A stretch of DNA of 11,524 nucleotides. It comes from an uncultured Eubacteriales bacterium (GTDB lineage Bacteria > Bacillota_A > Clostridia > Christensenellales > Aristaeellaceae). Both the position numbers and the translations under genes were made by a program. Within the stretch, counting starts at the first letter, position 1. The number at the start of each line of letters is the position of its first letter. Below the pieces are notes generated by a model, which saw nothing but the letters and a program-made list of their open reading frames with translations, was not told the origin of the DNA and did not search any database. Shown here in pieces: positions 5,985 to 11,524 of this stretch. The DNA lies in assembly GCA_902795555.1 (NCBI GenBank), contig CADBLV010000281.1, positions 1 through 11,524 of the forward strand. Direction: 5' to 3'.

Positions 5985-7106
5985 TTGAAAAGAACCTGTT
6001 GTATGCTTCTTTCCCTGATCCTGATGCTGGGGATGGGCTCCGGAGCGCTAGCCGCGGGAGGTAATACCGGATCCTTCATCCTGGACCCGATCATCTGGGA
6101 TGGGGCGACGATCGGCCAGTGCGGACTGCCCACGGGGTATGAAATCGCTCCCTACATCAGCTGCTGCGACGAGACCACCTGTCTGGGATATCCGATTCAC
6201 CTGCTGATTGCGGTGATGGGTCGGGAGGATCAGACCGGCATGATGTATTATACCGGGGAACAGTACCTGGAGCGTGTGTACTCCAATCTTCCTCTGAATC
6301 AGCACAAAGACGGCCAGCTGGACGGCACGCTGATGATCTTTCAGCTGAAATATCACAACGCCGCGGCTTATTGCGACGCTCAGGCGGCAAATCTGGCGGG
6401 CAGCGGCGTTCGCTACTGGAAGAGCGAGGATACCACGTTTTATAACAGTCGGCTGAGTGCTCATGAAAAGGAAATCAGACAGGAGATTGCCAGGGGACTC
6501 ATGGGCCTGGGAATGAACCTGGACTGGTGCGAAGTGACCGCCGCACAGCGGGTATACACCTATGAGGAAAACGGTACAACCTTTGCCCTGTGTATGATGG
6601 CGGAGGTGCGGGCGTATCAGGTGAGTTCGAATTTCAACGGATATAAGGATACGGTGATTTACTGGGACGTGCCGGAATACTATATGATGTTCTGCCCGCT
6701 TTCCGTTTATCAGAAACAGCATGACACGGTGTTCCGGATCTTCTCGGAGAACACCACCGTCAACGATCAGTTTAAAAAACTGAATGAGAAGCTGAACGAC
6801 ACGATCGCGACCAGCGTGATTCAGGCCAGAAGCATGCAGGTGGCAGCCAGCATGGCTTATGCACAGGCCATGACGGATCTGACCTTCTCCATGGTAGAGG
6901 GGAAGATGAGCAGTCCCACCTACAGCTCCGACCGGTTTTCAGACTATCTGTTTGATCAGAACGATTATACGCTGTCGGACGGCAGCAGCGTGAAGATCTC
7001 TACCAGCTATCCGTATGTCTATGAAGGGGATAACGGCGTCGTATACTATACCGACAGCGCTCTGACCGTTCCCGGCGGCGCGACGCAGCTGTATCCCAAC
7101 CGCTGA
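5985..7106 (+). CDS. secreted protein of unknown function (signal peptide, Cys-rich N-terminal domain)
   Basis: Unrecognised 373-residue exported protein. A signal peptide (KR, hydrophobic LLSLILMLGMGSG, then ALA) predicts cleavage after Ala23. The mature N-terminal part has clustered cysteines (46, 60, 61, 66) and further single cysteines, compatible with disulfides outside the cell. The middle of the protein is mixed alpha/beta. A helical segment (VNDQFKKLNEKLNDTIATS and following) leads to a C-terminal domain with DGSSVKISTSYPYVYEGDNG, a small beta-rich end of a type seen in clostridial exported proteins. Start is TTG 5985: AAGGAGGG sits 6 nt upstream and no ATG nearby gives a signal peptide. 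The 127-bp gap before it contains the shared palindrome at 5904-5922. The next gene starts 82 bp downstream without a terminator between them. Function unknown. Confidence 0.8.
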   Translation: MKRTCCMLLSLILMLGMGSGALAAGGNTGSFILDPIIWDGATIGQCGLPTGYEIAPYISCCDETTCLGYPIHLLIAVMGREDQTGMMYYTGEQYLERVYSNLPLNQHKDGQLDGTLMIFQLKYHNAAAYCDAQAANLAGSGVRYWKSEDTTFYNSRLSAHEKEIRQEIARGLMGLGMNLDWCEVTAAQRVYTYEENGTTFALCMMAEVRAYQVSSNFNGYKDTVIYWDVPEYYMMFCPLSVYQKQHDTVFRIFSENTTVNDQFKKLNEKLNDTIATSVIQARSMQVAASMAYAQAMTDLTFSMVEGKMSSPTYSSDRFSDYLFDQNDYTLSDGSSVKISTSYPYVYEGDNGVVYYTDSALTVPGGATQLYPNR

Positions 7107-7188
7107 GGCATATTTTGTTCGCGATCCGCAAAGCGGGAAACAGCAGGAAAACGGGAAGGGTTCTGTCTGAAGAGGAGGAAGATCGCAT

Positions 7189-9066
7189 ATGAAAAAACGA
7201 ACCTTATGGACGGTGTTTGCGACAGCCGCAATCATGCTGATCGTTCTGATCGGAACCGCCGGCGCGGCGTCCTCGGAGGTTGGAATTACATTCCTTCTGT
7301 CCACCAACAAACCCGCGGCGGGCGAAACGATTCAGGCCGACATCAGCCTGACGAACAACCTGGGATATGACCTTCCGACAGATTTAATTCTGTATGATCC
7401 TGCAGGAAAAGAATTGAAAAACTACGGTCCTCTGAAAGCCGGGGACAAGGTGAAGTGGAAGGGTAAATGGACGGTGACTGAGAAACAGATCGAAGAAGGA
7501 AGAATTACCTTTACCGTTCGCTATGCCCTGCGGGAGAAAGATGGCCGGATTCAAAAGAAGGCGGTGCATTTCTCCAAAAAGATTGAAAAGGAAAGCCCGA
7601 TGGCGATCCCAGCTCCTGCGCCGACACCTACGGTCGCGCCGGAAAACCGGTCGCGGGTGATCGCTTTCAGCGTGATGCTGCCCAATCCGGGAACCGGGCG
7701 GGCCCGCCTGACCTGTCTGGACCGGGACGGAACACTCTGGACGAATGAGCAGTGGGAATACACCTGGCCTTATTCCTCGGAGGAGGCGCTGCAGGCGGTC
7801 ATTGAGCGCCGGGGAATGAAGGAATATGCGCTGAATCAGGAATTTTCCGGTATCCTGGGAAACCTGAATGAAGACGAGGCAAATTCTTCCGGAGTATGGC
7901 GGGATCTGGTAAGCCTTGCGGACACGGTGATGCCCGGAACAGAAATGGCACAGAAGACCGGCATTGACGACGGGGCGGAATACATCTATGCCGTGCGGAA
8001 AAATCAGGACGGCGACATGGAGGCCGTCCTGCTGGGAGTTGCCGGCAGCAGGGTCTATGAAAACACGGATCCTGCCGCCAAAACCATGTATCAGTTCATG
8101 TGGCGGATTCTGCGCGGAACGGAATTCGGATCGGACTGGCCTGTTTTCGGTTATGCGGCTCAGCCGGTCGCTCCCAGGGGAGAATCCATGGTCAGCGTGA
8201 AGGAGTTTTTCCATCTGAAGGACTTCAATGCGGAAGAGCTGAAAGTGACCGCGGTGATGACCGATTGCGAGGAAGGCCTGATTCCGGTTCAGATGACAGA
8301 GGAAGACGCGGAACGCATCCGGGTGCTGGCAGATCGGGGCGTGGTGATCGGAAAGCATGATTCCTGGGTTGTGACCGGCGGAACGACGATTTATGACCTG
8401 CGGGACGCGGCGGGGAATGAGATCGGTCAGATTGAAACCAGCGAGCATGACAGTCTGGCTGTTGCCGCGGACGGGATGTATCAACTCTCCATCCTGCCGC
8501 CGTCCACGGAAGCATTGAGCGCGGAAGAACGGGAGATGCTCACCATCCGGATCGACGGGACAGATTATCTCATCGGCCAGAGCACACCCCGGGATCTGAT
8601 CAACAACGGCTGGTATTGCTATATCGAATGGGACGGAACCTATTCCTTCTGGGATTCCGGACGGTATGGCGTGATCTATGCGCGGACGGCGGGCGGAGGC
8701 GTGGATGAGCCGATTATGAGCTTTACCACCGAGCGTATCGATGAGGTGATTTCCATTTCCTACGGCTCCTTTGACGGAAAGGTGGTTGCGGACGATCCGA
8801 ATGATCAGGACACCAGGTTCTGGAAGCTGATGACCCTGGCCGGGGTTACCAATATTACAGCGGAGGAAACGGCCGCTGAACCGTGGTGGGACGGTATGCA
8901 CTACTGGATCAAAGGCCTGGGCGAAAAGAAAGAGGATGAGGTCGGAAATGTGACCGTGTCCCGCCCCCTGTCCAACGGCACCATGCTGTACATCGGCACC
9001 AACCCGGTTTCACTGGATCTGTTTGACGAATATGCCCGGGTGAAGGCAACGGAACCGGAAGACTGA
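7189..9066 (+). CDS. secreted protein with N-terminal Ig-like domain and large unknown C-terminal region
   Basis: A 625-residue exported protein. The signal peptide (KKR, hydrophobic core, GTAGA) probably ends at Ala26. Residues about 30-135 form an Ig-like beta sandwich of the CARDB/DUF11 kind: ITFLLSTNKPAAGETIQADI, LTNNLGYDL, LYDPAGKELKNYGPLKAGD. A proline/alanine linker (PMAIPAPAPTPTVAPEN, about 137-153) follows. The remaining 470 residues are mostly beta and acidic, with no catalytic motif I can point to; Trp/Tyr-rich stretches such as NNGWYCYIEWDGTYSFWDSG may be part of a binding fold. There is no LPxTG motif or C-terminal anchor, so it is probably released or wall-associated. ATG 7189 has GAGGAGG upstream. 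It lies between two other secreted-protein genes, all on the same strand. Function unknown. Confidence 0.8.
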   Translation: MKKRTLWTVFATAAIMLIVLIGTAGAASSEVGITFLLSTNKPAAGETIQADISLTNNLGYDLPTDLILYDPAGKELKNYGPLKAGDKVKWKGKWTVTEKQIEEGRITFTVRYALREKDGRIQKKAVHFSKKIEKESPMAIPAPAPTPTVAPENRSRVIAFSVMLPNPGTGRARLTCLDRDGTLWTNEQWEYTWPYSSEEALQAVIERRGMKEYALNQEFSGILGNLNEDEANSSGVWRDLVSLADTVMPGTEMAQKTGIDDGAEYIYAVRKNQDGDMEAVLLGVAGSRVYENTDPAAKTMYQFMWRILRGTEFGSDWPVFGYAAQPVAPRGESMVSVKEFFHLKDFNAEELKVTAVMTDCEEGLIPVQMTEEDAERIRVLADRGVVIGKHDSWVVTGGTTIYDLRDAAGNEIGQIETSEHDSLAVAADGMYQLSILPPSTEALSAEEREMLTIRIDGTDYLIGQSTPRDLINNGWYCYIEWDGTYSFWDSGRYGVIYARTAGGGVDEPIMSFTTERIDEVISISYGSFDGKVVADDPNDQDTRFWKLMTLAGVTNITAEETAAEPWWDGMHYWIKGLGEKKEDEVGNVTVSRPLSNGTMLYIGTNPVSLDLFDEYARVKATEPED

Positions 9067-9112
9067 CGGAAGAAAGCCGGGCAGGAGTTTCCGGGAAGGG
9101 AAATCTGGCAGA

Positions 9113-9131
9113 TGTGAACCTACAGTTCACA
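9113..9131. promoter_or_regulatory. copy 2 of shared palindromic element, TGTGAAC-CTACA-GTTCACA
   Basis: A perfect 7-5-7 inverted repeat (9113-9119 with 9125-9131), 31 bp before the GTG start of the next gene. With its flanks it matches the copy at 5904-5922 at about 20 of 23 positions. It resembles a dimeric repressor site, but the N9 spacing between TGTGA and TCACA is wrong for CRP/FNR. Confidence 0.65.
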
Positions 9132-9162
9132 AAGAAAAGAAACTGAAAAGGAGGAAGAATTC

Positions 9163-10326
9163 GTGAGAAAAATACTGTGCCTGCTGGTTGCGCTGATGAT
9201 GGTCCTGGGATGTCTGTCCGGAGGACTGGCGGCTACGAAGCTGACGGATGTCCGATGCACTGAGGATCAGTTTTCCACGAAGGTTCCCGCGGGAACGACC
9301 GCGGAATATGTGAAAAACACCGGATTCCAGCTGTCGGTGGGAAAGGCCGGCGCGATCCCCTATGTGATTATCATGCGCCGCCCTACCAAATTCAACAACC
9401 CGAAGAGCTATCTGAATAACACCTATCGGGAGTATATGGAGGAACAGTACGGCGACAACTATCGCGGGATGTCCTCCGCGACCACCATGGAGATCGGTGG
9501 GAAAAAGCTCCTCGGCGCACGGTATAATTACATGGTGCAGAAAAACGAGGTCTGCCTGTTGAAGCTCATCGAGGTGCGGGACGACGGCGATGTGGAATAT
9601 ACGGTGAAATATGTCAAAGGGAAGGATCAGGATGTGATGGCTGTGGCGGACGCGGCGATCCGGTATTACACGCCGGATACGCAGAAAACCGCCTCACAGA
9701 GTACATCGACAAAGAAGACCACTACGGGGGGCTCGACAGCGACCGCATCCTCCGGCGGCGTGCTGAAGCCGATGGCTGTCTCGGGAGGCATTGATACCCA
9801 AAGCGGCCAGTACTGGGTTCGGATTACGGATATGAACCGGGTGGAGAGCGGCGGATACTTTACCGCAAAACTTTACACGGAGGATCATTATCCCGCGAAA
9901 TCGATCAAGGCCCTGAAAGCCGGCAGCAAGGTGCAGGTGAACGGGAAGGTTTACACGGTCAGCAAGGTGGTCCTCCATGAAGAGGATACCTATGAAATCT
10001 ACGTCAGAGAGGATTTTGACGGCTATATCGTCTTCCAGCCGGAGGATGAGAACACCTATTACGGGGTGGTGAACGACCGCACCTGCTGCACCTACGCGGG
10101 CGATCTGAAGATCAGCCTGCCGCTGGCTAACGATTTCCGGTTCGTCTGGCTGGCGGAGGAGGAAAGCGATCAACAGGTGTATGACGGAGAAGGCTTTGCG
10201 GGCCTGCTGATGCGGCACGGATCGGAAAATGATTTCCTGATTCAGTATAACACAACCATTATGTTTCAGGACGGAATGGCCATGCTGATCGTCCATCGCG
10301 ATTATCCGGGCGAAGAAGACTATTGA
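9163..10326 (+). CDS. secreted two-domain protein of unknown function with Ser/Thr linker
   Basis: A 387-residue exported protein. The signal peptide is KILCLLVALMMVLGCLSGGL plus AA; cleavage after Ala23 (signal peptidase I) looks more likely, but VLGC at residues 14-17 could also serve as an imperfect lipobox. Residues about 25-170 form an alpha/beta domain (FSTKVPAGTTAEY, MRRPTKFNN, LGARYNYMVQKNEV) whose layout recalls PsbP/DcrB-like folds; this is a guess from pattern. A low-complexity Ser/Thr/Lys linker (about 174-199) separates it from a beta-rich C-terminal domain (about 200-387), with KSIKALKAGSKVQVNGKVYT and an acidic Tyr-rich region. GTG 9163 has AAAAGGAGG 8 nt upstream. The gene starts 96 bp after the previous one, and that gap contains the perfect palindrome. 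Function unknown. Confidence 0.8.
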   Translation: MRKILCLLVALMMVLGCLSGGLAATKLTDVRCTEDQFSTKVPAGTTAEYVKNTGFQLSVGKAGAIPYVIIMRRPTKFNNPKSYLNNTYREYMEEQYGDNYRGMSSATTMEIGGKKLLGARYNYMVQKNEVCLLKLIEVRDDGDVEYTVKYVKGKDQDVMAVADAAIRYYTPDTQKTASQSTSTKKTTTGGSTATASSGGVLKPMAVSGGIDTQSGQYWVRITDMNRVESGGYFTAKLYTEDHYPAKSIKALKAGSKVQVNGKVYTVSKVVLHEEDTYEIYVREDFDGYIVFQPEDENTYYGVVNDRTCCTYAGDLKISLPLANDFRFVWLAEEESDQQVYDGEGFAGLLMRHGSENDFLIQYNTTIMFQDGMAMLIVHRDYPGEEDY

Positions 10327-10352
10327 TTTTTCCCCCGGAATCATGGTAGGAT
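10323..10352 (+). promoter_or_regulatory. candidate promoter of the zinc-ribbon protein gene
   Basis: TTGATT (10323-10328), overlapping the stop of the preceding gene, and TAGGAT (10347-10352) are 18 bp apart, with a TGG extended -10 motif. A moderate sigma-A match; transcription would begin near 10359, about 40 nt before the ATG. Confidence 0.5.
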
Positions 10353-10398
10353 AGGGGCAAAGAAACGGAAATCCCAAACAAAAAGGAGGAAAGACCCA

Positions 10399-11265
10399 AT
10401 GAGAAAATGGATAGCCATTCTGCTCACGATGCTCCTGGTCTTCAGCTGCGTCTCCGCGCTGGCAGATGTCTGGTATTGCCCGGAATGCGGACAGAAGCTG
10501 GAGAGCAATTTCTGCCCGAACGACGGAACAAAGAGGCCTTCCGGCGGAAGTTCCGGCGGTTCGAGCAGCTCAGGCTCAAGCAGTACCTCGTCCAATAACA
10601 TGAAGGTGACTAAAGCCGTTCGGAACACGGACGGTTCCTTCACTATCTCCTGGACCGGCGGCTCGTCGCCCTATAACATGTATTATACCTGGTATGCCAA
10701 CAGCAACTATAACCGCGGCGCGGATGTGACGCTCTGGCGAGGCGGGCAGAATCTGTTCAGCCAAACTCTGACGCTGAAGAGCGATCTGGTTCCCGGGGAA
10801 CGTTACTGGGTCGTGATTGAAGACGCGAACCAGAATGAATGCTGGTATGATTTCAATCCGGGACGAAAGGCCTTTACGGAGCTGTCCGGAACCCGGCTGA
10901 CCTTCTCCCTGCGCAAGAGAGTTAACAACCGCTCTTCGACGGTCAGCAGTTTCTCCGCGAACGAAATCGAGCGGCAGTATGTCAGCAGTATGTATGGTGC
11001 AACGATTAAGATGAACGTCGGCCGGCTGAAGAACACCTATTATTTCACATCACGGTTTGCGATCATTCTGCCCAGCGGTGAACCGTACCTCTTCTCGGTG
11101 GGCGACCAGGCAATCAACGGAACTGCTTATTGGGAATCCTATGACTTCAAAAACGTATGGGACTGGCTGGTTAATAAGAAGGGCGGTATCCCCGCGGGTC
11201 AGTACATCTTCCGCCTGTATGTGAATGACGGTCTCTTCGGCGAAGAAGTCATCAATATCAACTGA
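10399..11265 (+). CDS. secreted zinc-ribbon-like protein with Gly/Ser linker and Ig-like domains
   Basis: A 288-residue exported protein. The signal peptide (RKW, hydrophobic core, SALA) predicts cleavage after Ala22; VFSC17 is a poor lipobox. The mature protein starts directly with a short ribbon: Cys27-Pro-Glu-Cys30, then Cys39-Pro-Asn-Asp42. This is a treble C plus Asp pattern in which the fourth ligand of a classical zinc ribbon is Asp. A Gly/Ser linker (about 48-66) leads to a fibronectin/Ig-like beta domain with DGSFTISWTGG, LVPGERYWVVIEDANQN (about 68-160). A second beta domain reaches the C-terminus, including LPSGEPYLFSVGDQAINGT and GIPAGQYIFRLYVNDG. ATG 10399 has AAGGAGG upstream. 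It is the last gene before a strong terminator and has its own candidate promoter. The role is unknown; a substrate- or partner-binding surface protein is one possibility. Confidence 0.82.
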   Translation: MRKWIAILLTMLLVFSCVSALADVWYCPECGQKLESNFCPNDGTKRPSGGSSGGSSSSGSSSTSSNNMKVTKAVRNTDGSFTISWTGGSSPYNMYYTWYANSNYNRGADVTLWRGGQNLFSQTLTLKSDLVPGERYWVVIEDANQNECWYDFNPGRKAFTELSGTRLTFSLRKRVNNRSSTVSSFSANEIERQYVSSMYGATIKMNVGRLKNTYYFTSRFAIILPSGEPYLFSVGDQAINGTAYWESYDFKNVWDWLVNKKGGIPAGQYIFRLYVNDGLFGEEVININ

Positions 11266-11290
11266 TCCATAACCTGCCGGTTTTGTCATC

Positions 11291-11333
11291 AGCACCCCCG
11301 TTCCGCTCAGCTGCGGAACGGGGGGTGCTTTTT
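11291..11333 (+). terminator. strong intrinsic terminator after the secreted-protein cluster
   Basis: AGCACCCCCGTTCCGC (11291-11306) pairs with GCGGAACG-GGGGGTGCT (11313-11329), leaving one bulged G and a 6-nt loop, and is followed by TTTTT (11329-11333). It sits 25 bp after the stop of the zinc-ribbon gene and separates it from the promoter downstream. Confidence 0.95.
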
Positions 11334-11349
11334 ACCCGGAAACCGGGGA

Positions 11350-11412
11350 AATAATTTTTTTTCAAAAAAATGAAAAAAAGTGCTTGACAAGTGGTTTTTG
11401 TTTTGATATGAT
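11350..11412 (+). promoter_or_regulatory. strong sigma-A promoter with AT-rich upstream element, probably of an rRNA operon
   Basis: TTGACA (11384-11389) and TATGAT (11407-11412) are 17 bp apart, with a TGA extended -10 motif. The 30 bases before the -35 are A and T tracts typical of an UP element. This is the strongest promoter in the window. No coding sequence follows in the remaining 112 bases. Confidence 0.9.
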
Positions 11413-11415
11413 AGA

Positions 11416-11524
11416 CAAGCTCGCTCGCGGGACGGAAGCCCGGAAGGGAAGACGGAAGGCGGGGAAACGGGCGAACGAACCTTGAAAACGATACAGAGAA
11501 GACAAACGCGCAATTAGAAGGAAA
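11416..11524 (+). other. probable rRNA operon leader (16S gene expected beyond the window)
   Basis: The segment has no open reading frame with a ribosome binding site near its start. CAAG-CTCGCTCGC (11416-11428) can pair with GCGAACGAAC-CTTG (11471-11484) with a bulge and one or two C-A mismatches, enclosing a G/A-rich loop with a repeated GACGGAAG (11431, 11451). CCTTGAAAACGATAC (11480-11494) matches the CTTGAAAAC element common in Firmicutes rRNA leaders and spacers. The rRNA gene itself is not in view, so the identity is inferred. Confidence 0.65.

Noticed and set aside
7107..7188. Terminator or promoter between the first two signal-peptide genes
   Set aside because: Only a 4-bp stem (CCGC-AAA-GCGG) without a T run and no paired -35/-10 boxes; nothing beyond the ribosome binding site can be supported.
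7384..8901. 505-codon open frame on the minus strand opposite the large secreted-protein gene
   Set aside because: Antisense to a gene with signal peptide and ribosome binding site; the translation is rich in His/Arg/Pro with no domain pattern, as expected for the shadow of a GC-rich gene.
9113..9131. CRP/FNR binding site
   Set aside because: TGTGA and TCACA half-sites are separated by 9 bases rather than 6, so the dimer geometry does not fit.
9205..9213. Lipoprotein signal (VLGC) in the two-domain secreted protein
   Set aside because: The -2 residue is Leu and a clean signal peptidase I site (LAA) follows six residues later; kept as a possibility in the gene entry, not called.

Overview
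The window looks like chromosome from a moderately high-GC member of the Clostridia (Firmicutes). Supporting signs are strong AGGAGG-type ribosome binding sites, GTG and TTG starts, sigma-A promoters with 17-bp spacers, a short C-x2-C type ribosomal protein L28, Clostridia-like secreted proteins with unknown domains, and an rRNA-leader-like CTTGAAAAC element at the right edge. The genus cannot be fixed from the sequence alone. No phage, plasmid, transposase, CRISPR or tRNA feature was seen.

Left part (1-4089), cell-surface polysaccharide genes plus one ribosomal protein gene. A 5'-truncated non-hydrolysing UDP-GlcNAc 2-epimerase (wecB/mnaA type) is followed 6 bp later by a polysaccharide pyruvyl transferase family gene on the + strand. 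They converge on a minus-strand rpmB (L28) gene with its own promoter. The interval between them holds a tandem array of terminator-like hairpins in 49/48/47-bp units. Behind rpmB, also on the minus strand, are two translationally coupled family 2 glycosyltransferases (GTG start overlapping TGA stop). They read from a promoter near 4116-4144, which carries a small inverted repeat in its spacer. Together these genes fit synthesis and modification of a wall or capsular glycan containing ManNAc-type and possibly pyruvylated sugars; that link is inferred from families and neighbourhood.

Middle (4140-5256): a divergent promoter drives a NYN-domain (PIN-like) RNase protein with two C-terminal OST-HTH/LOTUS domains. 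Its start is abnormal. The catalytic N-terminal strand lies upstream of the first in-frame ATG, and the obvious ATG is one base out of frame across a five-T run.

Right part (5327-11265): five + strand genes for exported proteins I cannot name: one membrane-anchored protein and four with signal peptides. They include an Ig-like protein, a two-domain protein with a Ser/Thr linker, and a secreted zinc-ribbon-like protein with a Gly/Ser linker. Two of them share a palindromic 19-bp element (TGTGAAC-N5-GTTCACA) just upstream. A strong intrinsic terminator closes the block at 11291-11333.

Right edge (11350-11524): an AT-rich tract and a near-consensus extended -10 promoter with a structured leader, most likely the start of an rRNA operon continuing outside the window.
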